Shown: piece by piece, positions 1 through 13,300 of the stretch
Numbering within the stretch: position 1 is the first letter of the stretch
Layout of the letters: every line of letters begins with the position of its first letter
Assembly (NCBI GenBank): GCA_001643675.2
Contig: LSRY02000012.1
Location: 1,490,501-1,554,500, forward strand
Source: Monocercomonoides exilis
Taxonomy: Eukaryota; Preaxostyla; Oxymonadida; Polymastigidae
Direction: 5' to 3'
DNA length: 64,000 nucleotides
Notes under the pieces: model-generated
What the model was told of the DNA's origin: nothing
Seen by the model: only the letters and a program-made list of their open reading frames with translations
Databases searched by the model: none
Program-made: the position numbers and the translations under genes

Positions 1-1011
1 TTTCTGCTCTTTTTTCTGCTTGTACTTTTCCATTTTTTCTCTCATTATTTCTCGTTCCTTCAGCAACAGAAATATAAGATCAACAAGCTTTTCCTTTTCG
101 TCATCTGTTTCTGCATTTTGTTTTGTCACAGCAGATGCGTTTTTACTTCCAGACTTTCCAACTCCTTTTTTTCTTCGTTGTTTCTTCTTTTCGCTTTCGT
201 CATTCAAAAAATCGTTTATGAGTTCATCAAGCCTGAATGAAAGATTTTCAACGGTCGAAGATGTTTCTGAAAAAAGTGAAGAAAACGAAGAAACACTGTC
301 TTTATCATCCTCCGTATTCTTTTTCTTTTTTCTCTCAGCTTTGTTATTTGTTCTTGTATTTTGTTTTGGCATTGATATTTCCTCGGTAGAAATATCGCTT
401 CTTTTTCCTTTCTCGCAAACTTCTGCATGTGCAGATGATAGAGACAATGATTGATGCTCATTATCAAAATTTTGAGGAATAATTTTCGAGGAGAGTAATT
501 CACTATGAATTTGAGAAGCTTTTATTTGCTTCGATTGTTCGTGGCTTTTATCCATCTCAATGCTGTTTTGTGAAAAGATCCTTTTGGGAGTAGTATTTCC
601 TTCCTTTTGCTTTCTAAAAAGTGGAGAATCGAAATCTTTATCACTTGATTGAGAAACTTGTTCAGAAAGATGTTTTTGAAGCAATTCATCTTCTGGTAGA
701 GAAGGAATAGATGCATCCATTTGCAGAGAGTTGTCAGTCAGTTTTTTTGTGCTTGAAATTTTCTGAGTTTTTCCTGCTTCAGTAATCGAAGAATTCTTTG
801 TTTCTTGCGTTTTCAAAGGAGAATCTTCATCATTAATACTTTTGTATTGCATTGAAGCAGCATTGGTACATGTATGATTCAAATTTAAATCATGATGAAC
901 GCTGCTTGATTCAACAAAGTCATTGGAAGAATCAATACTGGATTGCTTGCAATTAAAGGATGAATCCATGTTCTCTACTTTAACAGATGGATGTCGATCA
1001 TCTTCGCTCAT
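1..1011 (-). CDS. Ser/Lys-rich coiled-coil protein, partial (C-terminus beyond window)
   Basis: An uninterrupted minus-strand frame runs from an ATG at 1011-1009 to the window edge, giving 337 visible codons and no stop, so the C-terminus lies outside the window. I do not recognise the protein. It begins MSEDDRHPSVKVENM, is rich in Ser, Asn, Lys and Glu, and ends here in a charged stretch that looks coiled-coil (DEKEKLVDLIFLLLKERE, then a Lys/Glu-rich helix). There is a basic cluster near residues 270-285 (KKKQRRKKG) that could be a nuclear signal. The neighbour upstream (stop at 1224) is of similar low complexity, but none of the acceptors I tried between them gives an open spliced junction, so I treat them as separate genes. 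Function unknown. Confidence 0.6.
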   Translation of the reverse strand, partial: MSEDDRHPSVKVENMDSSFNCKQSSIDSSNDFVESSSVHHDLNLNHTCTNAASMQYKSINDEDSPLKTQETKNSSITEAGKTQKISSTKKLTDNSLQMDASIPSLPEDELLQKHLSEQVSQSSDKDFDSPLFRKQKEGNTTPKRIFSQNSIEMDKSHEQSKQIKASQIHSELLSSKIIPQNFDNEHQSLSLSSAHAEVCEKGKRSDISTEEISMPKQNTRTNNKAERKKKKNTEDDKDSVSSFSSLFSETSSTVENLSFRLDELINDFLNDESEKKKQRRKKGVGKSGSKNASAVTKQNAETDDEKEKLVDLIFLLLKEREIMREKMEKYKQKKEQK

Positions 1012-1223
1012 GGCATATACAAATTGTCTTTTTGAAAATTAATTCGATGCAAAAAGCACTTTTTGGAAACAACTGTAATGCAGAATAATGGCTATATTTT
1101 GATCATCTTTATTTTCAAATACAATGTCAAATGCTAAATGAAAATTGCATATCTATTGTAATTATAAAATACATAACTTAAAAAAAACGTGGTTTTTTTT
1201 AAAAAATTACTCCTTAAAATAAT

Positions 1224-3546
1224 TCAAATCTTCTTCGAAAACATACAAAAAGAACAAACAAGAACAGTACATTTTTGAATCTCGTTTAAAATCTGAGCAT
1301 TTGTATCAATAATTGTCGAAGGATCTTTTCCTCTTTTTCTCATTCGTTTAATTTTTCTTTTCCCCGTTAGAAAGTCGTAAAAGCGAGGAAGAATTTCTTC
1401 TCCATCAAAAATTGTACTGTTCACGATTGTGGTTGTATTTGGAAAATTAAAAGATTGCTCAACAGCAAGATGAGGGCATTCATCCTCACAATTGTGAAAA
1501 TCAATGCATTCACCTTGTTCGTAAATGAAATACTGATCGTTTTGATTGTCTTTGAAAGAATGTGATTCTACTGGTGAAGCTTCCATTGAAAAAACATCAT
1601 TTGTGGAAATAACAAATTCTTGATTATCATTTTTAAAGGCCAGTTGCGAGTGTTCTTGAAGAGTTCCTTGATTAGTATTCGGAATACTGAAATTTTCAGA
1701 GAAATTTGAATAAGACAGCAAATGCCTATTTATCGGATAAGGATCGGGACAGGATGCAATTAATAGTTTGTGTAGAAAAAGACTTTTGTCATCTTCTCCA
1801 TAAATATCATTATGCATTGGGCTGTATTGCAATATTCTCTGAGAAAGAGATGTTAAAGGTAAATGTCTTTCAGATATTAATAACTTTTTAATCATCTCAG
1901 TTTCTTCACTGTTCTCAGTATCAATCATATCATTTGAGTGTTGTTTCTCTTCACATGTTTCTTTGTCACTTGCATTAAAAGCGATTGAATTGTATGAAGA
2001 CGTCAGAAACCGTCTGTTATCAGAGACAAGAGAATTCTTTTTGTTGTGAGTGGACAGCTTTTTTGTGACAGTGAGGTATCTATCAAGCTCACTCAAACAG
2101 GAAGTTTCTTGTTCTCTCTTCAACTCTCTCTCTTTCCTTGCAACTTCCATTTTGAGCCTTTCAATTTCTTCTTTCTTTTTATTCTCTTCGGCTTCTTTCA
2201 GCAGAATTCTCAATTCTTCAAATGTGCCTTCTACTTCTTCTCTGTCTTCTTCTCTGTCTCCTTTTGAGCTGAAAAGTTGACTTTCTTCCCTTTGAAATCT
2301 GTCCCTTTTATTCGCCTTTTCTGCGATTTCCCATGCTCTCCTTTCGGATTCATCAACAATCCAATCTTTCTGCACCCATTCCCCAAACAGCTTTCGAAAC
2401 ATTTTTGCTTCTTTAATCTGTTGCTTGACAACAGCTCTGCGATTCTTTGTGAGTTTCAATTTTGGGTCAATGGATGGACTATTCTGATGCTTGTTCTGAA
2501 TATCTATAGTATTAATGTGGCTATCTTCTTTCTCTTTTTGAATTTGACTTTGGTAGTCATCTGTTGATACAATCGCTGAAGATGTCGTAGATGCTATTCC
2601 ACTTAAATAGCTTGCATCTTCCCTCTTCCATTTTTCCAGAAGCAAAATTCGCTTCACTTCTGAAATTGAAGACTGCTTCGTGCCATTCACTTCAACATCC
2701 AAGTCAAAGCAAAAGTTTCTTTTCTTCGTTGGCTGTGGTTGCCACCCCAAAAGATCTGCCGCAAGCTTTTTGTTGAGCGATGCTTCTGATTCTGTTGATG
2801 GTTCTTCGTCTAACGAATCTACTGAAAAAACAGATAAGAATGAACAATTTTAAGAGTCAGATTTTGTGAAAATGATTGAGTGGCTAACCTGATTTTTCTT
2901 CTTGTAGCACATGTGTATCATTTGATATGAATTTTGTGGTTTCTAAGGGTCTAGATTCATTAATTTCGAATCTTGCTTTCTGTTCATTTTCTAAAAGCTC
3001 ACGCCCTATTTTGTGTAATACATAAAAAGAAGTATCTTCTTCAACAGGTCGAATTTCATTGGAAGCATCAAGGTGCATAGACTTTTTTGGATAAGAAGAC
3101 ACAACATGTCGGAGTTCAATACTTGTGTTGAGTTTGTCTTTTTGTTGAGCTTCATTCTTTGGAAAGTGTTCTTTGGATAATAAAGATGTTGATTTCATGG
3201 CTTCTTTATTCCAAATGTGACTATAGTGATTTTCTGAATGTATTTTTGATGCAGAATCATGTTCTAACAATAAATATGGAGTTGAAGAAACTTTTGTGGA
3301 TGAATCATCCACTTTCTTCATTAAAAACGAAAAAGAATTTGATAATCCAGTTTGTCGTGACGTGCTTATCAGAGGATTATATGATTTCATTAATTTTGAA
3401 TTATTTTCATCGGTTTGGATGGAAGAAGGTGAATATGAATTAAAAAATGATGATTGTTGATGAAATGATTTTTGTGAACTTTTGGAAAAACTTGTCGAAG
3501 AACAATTAAAGGAATTAGCATCAAAAATGCTTGTTGGCATTTGCAT
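1224..3546 (-). CDS. Unrecognised 751-residue Ser-rich coiled-coil protein, two exons
   Basis: Exon 1 is 3546-2889 (ATG at 3546, MQMPTSIFDANSF...) and exon 2 is 2821-1224, ending in TGA. The 67-nt intron (2888-2822) has donor GTTAGC and acceptor TTTTTTCAG; splicing joins ...EEKS to VDSLDEEPSTE in frame, and each exon would otherwise hit stops in the intron. The product is about 751 residues: a Ser-rich N-terminal half, then a basic segment (KNRRAVVKQQIKEAKMF) followed by a helical block containing WVQKDWIVDESERRAWEIAE, then a coiled-coil of roughly 60 residues (EELRILLKEAEENKKKEEI region), then a disordered tail with a basic patch KRKIKRMRKRGKD. No family recognised. The last few residues after NEIQKC could be intron read-through, which would place the true end elsewhere. 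Confidence 0.6.
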
Positions 3547-4313
3547 TTTGTGAATGATTTTGAAGAAAGAAATAAACTTGTTGACAAAAGTTTTCTTTTG
3601 TTAATGCAAAAGTTTCAAATAAAATGAAAGTAAAAATTATTATTCCAATTAATATTGCAATAATATGAATTTTTTTCTTTGTGCTTTAAATTATCGAAAT
3701 TTAAAGGTCGCAGCCTTCAATCATACAATAACGATTAAGTAAAAAAAAAGATACAAAAAGCTTCATTATGGTTTCTTTGAAAGAAAGATGAAGTGATTAC
3801 AGCAAATACCTGTGATTATACACATCATTAAATGATATATACAAAATGTGATATTGAAGCTGAAGTGAAAATATCGAATGGTTCAAACATATTGAGCGAA
3901 AAAAACTTCCAAAAACAAAAGAAAATGCAAAAGATGTAATTTAACAACGTAAAATGGCCATAAGAAAAAATGTAATACACAAATTAAAAACAAAATGCTT
4001 GAGGGTTGTGAATCCTAAAGAAAATATCTAATTAATTGCAAAATATAAAAACTGGTAATGAAAAATAAACGAATAAAAACAGTATTAGACAACTTAAACA
4101 TTTATCCTTTGAGTTATAAATCGAAAATTTTCGCAATCAAAACAAAATAAAAATGAATTAATGGAAGATAAAAAAAGGATAAGGAAATGAAAAAATACGT
4201 CCAAAATAATGAAAACAAAAAAACAAAATGATCGTGTTGTAAAAAATATACAAATAAATATAATATTTAAATATACAAATTAAACAGCAACTGAAAGATA
4301 AATATCAAAAAAC
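3547..4313. other. Intergenic, AT-rich
   Basis: About 770 bp between the end of the giant SCAI-like gene and the start of the coiled-coil gene, both on the minus strand. Very A-rich on the plus strand. I see no conserved coding frame or RNA gene; it presumably holds the promoter of the gene starting at 3546. Confidence 0.5.
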
Positions 4314-7300
4314 CTACAAAGGACTGCCAGACCGATGTGCAAACGATCCTGTTTCAGAGAAGACGCCCTCGCATCCCATCACTTTTGCCATCTCTCTGAC
4401 GAGGTCGAACCACAGCGGGTGGTACAGGAACCAGTCAGGGAGAGGAGGGTTGGTGGTGGGGAAGGAGCGGGCGTGGGCATCGCACCAGACGATGTGTGAG
4501 GAGAGCATGGCGTGGAAGACAGTGTGGTGGAAGAGCAGCGACCGGATGAAGGGGTCGTTGCGTGTCAGTAGAACAATCGACGAGTCCAGCGGCTCGAGTG
4601 CCTGTACTTTTACAGGAGGCGCCGAAGTGGCAGCAGACGTTGATGGGCCATGCAAACAAGGTGGGTGCGATGCTGCAAATGTTGTGAATGCCCCACTCAC
4701 AGAATGAGCAGAATGAGCAGAATGAGCAGAAGTAACAGAAGTAACAGAATGAACAGAAGGCAGACACAGCGGTGCAGAATACGGTGTTCCTGAGGACGCA
4801 GCAGTTGTAGCATTACAGGCGGGTGCTGCTGCGTCGTCAGTGGATGAACTAAAAAACGCCGCGTCGCCTGTTGGGAGTGAAGGGCTGTGGTTCTGGCTGT
4901 TATGATGACTGTTATGATGACTATTGCATTGACTGTTATTCCGACTACTACTTTGGCTATTGCTCTGACTGTTGCTCTGACTGTTGCTCTGACTGTTGTT
5001 TTGGCTATTGCTCTGACTATGGCTGTAATTGTGTGTGTGACTATAGACATGACTATAGCCATGATCGTGATCGTGATCGTGATCGTGGTTGTGATTGTAG
5101 TTGTGGTTGTGATTGTGATCGAAGCTGTGATCAAAACTGTGTTTGCTGGCGGCGTGTTCCGGCGGAGCAGCCGCCAGAAAAGCCGAAGGTGATGTTGGAT
5201 AGCTTGAGACGGTAGGGATCCTCCTGCTGTTGTCAAACACAGAGTAAGTAAATGAAACTGGCGGGGATGAGCCGCCGTAGGGTGATGTCAAATAAATGCT
5301 TCCAGGGCGATGCTGACAGCATTCGCGGGAAGCGCTTCTTCCACAAAGTGGAAGAAGAATACGATGTCCATCGTTTGGACTGAGAGGCTTTGGCAATACA
5401 GACGCAGTTGGTTCAACAATACCAACTGACTCGCTTCTTCTTTCTCTTTCACTTTTGTTGGGAGTTACACTCACTCTCTCTTTCTCTTTCTCTTTCTTCT
5501 CTTCTTCAACTGACTCCTCATTACTGCAGTTGTCACTTGAATTCTCACTATTATTATTATTATTATCTTCTTCTCCTCCTTCCTCTTCTTCTTCATTCTC
5601 ACCTTTCTCTTCCTCTTCCTCCTCTTCCTCCTCAAACTCATCTGGATTGTGCAGAAACAGATGTGTTGCTAACAAAAACCCTCTCTCCAGAATCTCTTTG
5701 CACTTTGCCAGCTTCTCCACTGTGATGTCAAGTTTCTCAAACAGAGTGCTATTCTCAATCGCCTCGTCTGCTGAGCTGTTCTCCTCCAGTGGCGTGACAT
5801 TGCTGAGTGAATTCTCATAATCTGTCTCGTTTGATGCCCCGCTGTGTGACATCTCCTCATTCACACTCCCCATCTCCTTCCCTCCTTTTCCTGTTTCTTT
5901 CGATACTCCATCCATCTTCGTTGTTTGTTCATCTGAACTGCTTTGAGAGCGCTGTGTCTGAGCAGCTTGACCGAAGCTGTAGAAATCGCTTCGTAGCGAC
6001 TGAGGGCTCTGGATGACCTTCTCTTCGTAGTTCCTGTCACTCGAGCAGTTTGACATGGGTGTCAGCATCGGCGCCTCTTCCACTCCGTCTGATGCTCTGC
6101 TCTGGCTCTGCCCCAAATAGTCGTGCAGGGAGGAGTCCTTCTGTGCGGTAGATGAGTGCGAGAATGGAGTTAATGGAGAATCTGATGGAGATGTCTGCCC
6201 CTTTCGCTCTGGTTGGTGCACATTGAGAGAACTTTGCTGAGAGGCAGAATTGATAGAGCGGATTAACGCAGCTACACATGGACAGATGATGTCTGCTTGA
6301 GTGCTTGTGCTGTAAGAGGTGGAGCTGCCAATAGAGGAAGAGGACTTGAACGTGGCTGAGTCGTTTGATTCCTTGGGAGAAGGCAGAGACATGGAGAAGG
6401 AGGCAGGGGTTGATGACGATTGAGGGGATGCATTCAATGCAGGTGTAGGTGTGTTAACAGATGATGGCACAATTGTGTTAGAGACAGGTGTCGATGAAAA
6501 CGATGAGTTAGGGTTTGTGTAAGACTGAGAAGAGTTTGAAGAGCACGATGCAACAGACGGTGTGAGCGATGTCTGATATGGCGAGGTAGCAGAAGCCTGT
6601 TGGACGTTTTTGTGTTTCTTGAGTACTTGTGCTTTGCTTCGCAGTGCAATCTCTCGGAGTCTCTTTGAAGATGGGACAGAAGCTGGGTGTAAAGCATGTG
6701 CCATGAAAGGCGGGTAGAGCGGAGAGCAGAGAAGGATTTCGAGGCTGAGGGTGACAGGCATTGAGAGCATGCACATCGCTTGGATGGGGTCTGTAAGGGC
6801 AATGGTGTAGAGCCTGCCTGTGATGGAGTGAGGGGGAAGGAAGGGAGTTAAATGGAGAGAGGGCAGTTTGGGAACAGAAGTGGCAGGGGAAGGAGAGGAA
6901 GATGATGGAGTTGTGTAGGATGTATTGTTGGAAGTTGAATGCGATGTGTGTGTTGTGAGTGCTGCTGACAACACAACAGGAGATGCCTGCGATGCATTCG
7001 ATGGAGAGGAAGAGGAAGAAGAAGTTGAAGTGGAAGCAGAAGTCGAAGCAGTTGTAGATGACTTCTTCGTTTTTGCTTTCTCTTTAGCCTTTGCCGGTTC
7101 CTTTGTGGATGAGGCTGAAGAGGAGGAAGGCGATATGGTAGTGTTGTTGTTATTGCTGGTGCTGTTGTCAGTGGCAGCTGAAGATGTCTGCATGTTGCAC
7201 TCCTTTGCCGACGATGCTGCAAATCCAGCTGAATGCTCACTCTTTCTCTCTTCCATCTTCCTGTGCTGATGTTGATGTTGATGCTTATTGTGTTGGAACA

Positions 7301-10300
7301 TCTCAGACTCAAAGCCATCTGAATTAGGCTGACTGCTGTTCTGCTGTTGATCGAGAGGAATGGTGTAGTATGTGTTGTAGGCAGAGAGCGGAGGATAGGG
7401 TGCCTTCTTGTTGAGACGAGAGTGAACAATGAGATGATGTGAGCAATTGCTGTAGAGCGGCTCAGAGGGAGACAGGAAGAGCAAGACAGGCTGACCGAAT
7501 CGATGGAAAGGAGAAGAAAACAGAGTGATTGGAGGAGACAAGGGGGCAGTGGATGAGACAAGCGGAGAAGAAGCGATTGGAACAGAGCTTGTGGCAGAGA
7601 GAGGAGAAGTCGATGTGCAGGTGCTTCCGAAGGTTGGTTGGGGCTGCTTTGCCATTGGCAGCCGGACAACGTGTCTTTGTGCAGCAAACACGAAGGAAGC
7701 ATCTGAGTCGACGATTAAGCAGAGTGGGCGACGAGTGAACGGGATGAGGTCGAGTGGGCAGAGGGTGTTTGGAAGGGAAGAAGGGCGGAGAGGAGGCAGC
7801 ATCTGCTGGGCGAGCGAGAGAGAGACATTCGAAGGGCTCATTTTTGATGACATTCGGCGCATGAATGTGTTGCGCGATGAGGTGTCTGAGAACAAAAGAG
7901 GACCAGCGCTTCTTCCCTGGCTCTTCTTTTTGGCTGTTTCTGCGTTGTGCTCATTGGCTTCTGAGGATCTTTCTCGCTTTGCCGCTTCTGGTTTTCGCTG
8001 AAATTCACCCAGAGACATTGTGGGTGATCTAGTGCGATACGACTTGCTGACAGGCACATTGCCCAGTGAATGTGCAATCGACCTTGGTGGAATTTGTATG
8101 TTCTCTGATTGTGTGCTTTCGCTTTTGATCTGATTGGAAGAAGATGGAGTTGTCTGATCAATGGACTCTCCTTTCGACGAAGATGATTGCTGCTCCTCTG
8201 GTTCGCGTTCTTCGACTTTAACATTCTCAATCTCTGCAGCCTCCATTCCCTTGTTATGTTCTTTGATTTCGTGGTTCTCCTTTCTGTTGTTTCTTCTGGC
8301 CTTCGCTGGAGCATTCAAGTTGCGTGAGTGCAGCTGCAGAGGGAAGTTTGGCACAGGTGCTGTGTAGTTAATAGGTAGTGTCACTGGCCGTGGGAGCATC
8401 TGTTTGTCTGAGCTGACAGACAGCTGCTGAGATAGAGACGTATCTGGTGCTGTTGGCGTGGCGTTGGCAGACAAAGTCAAACGAGAGTGGAAGCTTGTCT
8501 CTTGTGTGGCCATGCGGCGTGAGAGAGCAGACGCCCTCCTCAGTTCATATGACCCTGTTGCATTGGCAGGGGTGCTGGCAGACTGGCTGTGATTGAGCCT
8601 GAAGAGCGTGTTCAGATGGTACGTGTGGTCAGATGGCCTGTCTGTGGCACAGCGCTGCTGGTTCAGATTCTCCGTGTCTGCTGACTGTGTCTCTGAGGAG
8701 CTTGCTTTCTTTCCTTCCTGCTGTCCGTTGTTGTATTCTTGTGATGTCACTCCTTCTGATTCAGGATAGCGTGCACTCACATCTGAATTGTCGGTGCCTT
8801 GCTGTGAAATCGGCTTTTTCAGCTGCGTCTGCTCTTTCCAGCTGAAATCCTCGCCTGACTGGCAGATCATCGGTGGTGATGCATTCACTGCAGAGAAGAC
8901 GATGGGCGAGTAATAAAGTGATGCAGCCATCTGTGAGTGGCCTGAGCTTTTGTTGTTTGTTGGTCTTCGTGAGAGATTGTGGCGGAAGACAGAATACGAA
9001 AACGGAATGAATGATAAGATGCTGGAGCCATTGGCTAGCTTTACCTTCAGTCGAATCGGCCCTATCTTCTTCTGTGCTGTTGACGCATCTTTGTTGCCGT
9101 TCAGATTGAACATTTGGATTGACGACGAAAGAGAGGAAGACGATGAGGAAGAGGCAGAAGCAGACGAGCTGTCAGAAGCAAGTGTTGCATTCACATAGTT
9201 TGCTTTGTGATGAGACTTTTGGGGGTATTTTATGAAATTCTCGGTGTATCCATTGTACTGAAAATGCTGCTGGCCAACGCTGGATGATGTTTGAGAAGAC
9301 ATTGAGTCAAATGACTTGGATTCATTGCTCAGCTCTGTTTGTGCAGTTATTCCATTGAAATGGAGTGGATGATGAACACCATTGTAGTGCTTATGCATTG
9401 GCACGTGCGAGTTGTTCTGCCTCTCTCTTTCTCTCTCTGCCCTCTTCTGGATCAGCGAATGTTTCGGTCTTTGCTCATTTGAGTCCTTTTGTGGATGCAG
9501 AAGCATGCTTCTCCTCTCCTGTTCAATCTCAACAAGTGTCTTTCTTGTTTTGCTGTGGTCAGATGGCTCATAAGAGTCGCTGAGCTCCTTCGGCTGCTTG
9601 CCCATCACAAGTGGCAAGTCCAACTCACGCAGTGTTAGTTTTTTGTTCCGATAACTTCTGCTTCCGCTGCTTTCAACTGAAGCTCTTCCATAATTCATGT
9701 GCTGTTGCTCATCATTTGTCAGTGCAGATTGCAGTGTTCTTTCTTTGTATGTCTCATTCAATCCATTTTGGTGTTTTGTGTCTGCATCGTTCTGCTGCGG
9801 GGTGAGCGTGAATGTGTCCACAAAGTTCTGCATTGCCAGCCGCTGGTTCTCTTCTCTTTGGAGTTTGGCTGTCTGTGAGTTGTCTGACAGCAGTGCTCTT
9901 CTGTCTAAAGATGAGGGTCTGCTGATTTCACTGCCAACTGCAAGTCCTCCGTTGACTGTTTGTGTGTCTGTGATGTTCTGATATCTTGTTGAATATGCAT
10001 ATGCCGTTGGTTGTGGCGCATAGATCCTTGTCTGAGAGGACATGTTAACATCACTTGTGAGTGGCTTCCTTGAAATAGGCAGTCTGAACTGAGAATATTG
10101 CTCTCCAACTCCTCCTCCTTCTGTTCCTTGTGTAATTTGTGGTTGAACAATGCAGTTGTCGTTCCGGCTCAGCCAATCAGATTCTGTTTGTGGTGTGTGC
10201 GAGATATGCTGAGAGTCCACTGATGATGACTGGAGCATGGCCAGAGAAGTGGGAGGTGTGGAGTATGTTGTCAATGTACCCATGGAAGAGCCCCAAAGAT

Positions 10301-13300
10301 TGTTTGAGCTGAGAGAATGCTGCAGTGACTGCATTGAGCTGTTTGTGAAGGAAAGTGTGCCTGATTTGGACTCAACCATCTTTCGTGTGTCATTTTGTGC
10401 CATGCCATCTGTTGAGTAAGTGGCTGATGGGACTTCCTTTGAGAAGTGTTCAACCGAAGGGATGGATGCAGAGGAGGAACGAGATTCAGACGATGTGCTG
10501 AGAGAGAATGGGGAGAAGGCAGCAGACTCGATGAATGAAGGTGCTGATGTGCCGCTTGCTGAGCACATCAGGCTCGATGACTGGGCGATGCCTTCTTTTG
10601 AGGCAAGTGACAGAGGCGGACGAGGAGGGGCTGAATAGAAGCTGTCTGAGTTGTCAGCAAAGGAGGCATGTTCTGTGTGGAAATACGATTCCTGTTCATT
10701 CAGATGACCAAAGTGCTCTTTGTATGAAGAAGACGGAGCAAGGAACATGTCATCAGACAGCTGAGAATTTGAAGTATTGCTGTTCTCATTCTTTTGCTGC
10801 TCGTTCTCGAGACATGAGGAGTGGAGGAACAGATTCAGTGGCTCGTCAACGCATTTGCTTGGATCCTTCTTTGGCCTTGGAATATCATCTGCCTTCTGCT
10901 CTGCTATCTCCTGCTCCTCCTGATGCTGATTGTGCAGATGATGATGCAGATGATGATGTTGGAGCTGGCTCTGTTGATTCTGTTGCTGCTGTTTTTGTTG
11001 TTGTTGCTGATGATGTTGTTCTCCCATCGAGCTCATCCCCGAAGACATCGAAGACTCGTCTCTGTAGTGCATCACTGATGAATACTCCGTCGTAGGCACA
11101 ACTGTCGCGTGTGACGTTGAGTTCTTGCCTGAGTCTTGTTCTGTGTCACTCAGCTGCTGCAGAAGCGCTGGGTCTTGTAGAGTCTCCCGTGACTGATGCC
11201 GATCAACTGCACATTCGCCCATCTGGTGCCTGAGACTGAGGCTGAGGCCGAGGCTGAACTGGGCAGGCACGCTGTCTGACTTGTCAGAGAGTGGCAGCTG
11301 GGAGAAGGAGTCGAGTCTGGTCGAGTTGGAGGAGCAGAAGGACTGGAGAGACTGGATAGACTGCAGAGAGGCAGGTGTATGAGCGGGCGTGAGGACAGAG
11401 GAAGACGTGAGGATCTCAGACATTGAGAGTGAGGAACTCATGGAAGACACAGTGGAATTGTCTGACTGGCTGTCTGGTGACATCCCCCGAAGACGCCTCT
11501 TTTTGGTTGAGCTGCTTTTGCGCTCTGATTTTTCGCTGCCCCTTTTACCTTCCCATTCTTCAAACATACTTCCACTCAGTTCTGCATTCGGAAACAGATG
11601 ATTTGCTGAATTCCTTCCCAAAAACTCTTTCTTCTCTCTTTCAAACCCCTTCTTTGTGGCAATGAGCCCTTTCCTCTTCATGTTCCTGTGGTGGATCATC
11701 GACTGCGAATTGAAGCGGTCTTCGAGCAGGTCAAAACTGCACATTCCGCTTTTGTTCTGCCTCTTCCGCGCTGCCTCCAGCTCCATGTCATCGTTCTCCT
11801 TCAGATGGATCTTGCTGGGCAAGCTTCTCCCTCTTGATGGATACAGATACGAATGAGAGCGCGAGTTGTAGTTGCGCTTCAGCTTCCGCTTCAGACGTGG
11901 CTCTCTTGTTTGCCTTGGCAGTGGTGATGTCTGCTTCTTTTCTCTCTCCTTCTCTTTCTCTTTCTCCTTCTCTTCCTTTAAGTGCGAGAATTTGAACATA
12001 GACGCTACAGATCTTGCCCTCCTCAGCACTTTCTCGTCTTTCCCTTCTTCTGCCTCGAGATTCAGCCGGCTGGCGCTGAATTCTTTCTTCGTCTTCAGCG
12101 ATTTCGTGTCTTCGCATATGTCCTTATAACTCCTTGACACTGTTTGACTACGCAATGGCTCTCTCTCATTGCCCTGGCTCTTTCTGGTGGTTGATTTGGG
12201 GCTCCGCATTTTCTTCTTCCTGTTTTTGATCTTCTTCTGATGAGATTTCATTGCCCTTGAGTCGACCACAACAGTCGGCAGGAGACGAGGGTAGAGTGTG
12301 CTATAGGGCACTTCTTCTACTTTGTCTGAGGAAGAATTGGATGTTGGCACAGAAAACGAGGTTGACAGCAGAATAGACATCAAAGACACGATTGACTGCT
12401 GAGGGTTCATTGAAAGATCGGAGCTTTCGATAAGCTGGTTGTTGTTTGCTATGCTTTCCTTTGGAAGAGAAGAAGATGTGAAACCATCTGCCACATTCCC
12501 CTTCAGAACATTCATTAAACACAATGATGATGACTGTTGCTGCTGCTGCTGTTGTTGTTGTTGTGCTTCGCTTTTGCCTTCTTGTTCTTGCTGCTTCTCT
12601 TCGTTCATTCTGTGTCCCAGTGAATACTTCATCCCTTCCTCTGCTGCCTGCCCTCCTGTCTGCTGAATGCTCAATTTGAGATGAAGTCTTTTCAAAGCTG
12701 ATGAAAAGTCTGCCTTTGAGAGTGTGTTTGACAAGAGCGCTGAAGCAAGCCAGTTCTGGTGTGAGTGCACAGCTGGATATGACGCGATTTCGGAGAGGAA
12801 ACCGTGGTTGAATCTTCGGGCCTTTGTGATGAAGGAGGCAGGGGTTGACTGAGAGGGAAGGGAGGAAGACACTTGAGAAGTGAAGGAGAAAGAAGAATGG
12901 GAGAACATGGAGGTGTGTGGAGACGAGGAAGAGGCAGAATTTATGAGCGATGTTTGAGGAGACGTAGAAGCGGAGGAGTGAATGGAGCTCCCTGTGAGTG
13001 TGTGCGAGGCTGAATATTCGACAGAGAAAGGAGCAGAATTGTCGCTGGAGTTTGCAGTGGATGCGGCAGAGGCAGCAGCTGCAGACGCGTTGGAAGGAGA
13101 AGACGCAGAAGGAGAAGAGGCAGAAGGGGATGTGGAGGAAGAGGAAGGAGAAGACGGAGAAGAAGGTTCAGAGGGAACAGCTATGCTGTATGATGTCATT
13201 TTGTTGCCTGAAGAGATGCTGGTGGAAGATGCATGTGATTGCTGTTGAGTCAAATTGTGTCGTCCAGTTGTGCTGTTGTGGGGGAAGGAGAAGGCAGAGT

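Noticed and set aside
1012-1223. Possible intron joining the gene ending at 1224 to the one starting at 1011
   Set aside because: The candidate acceptors tried on the minus strand (CAG near 1075, AAAAG near 1065 and 1029) did not give an open, in-frame junction with the candidate donors checked.
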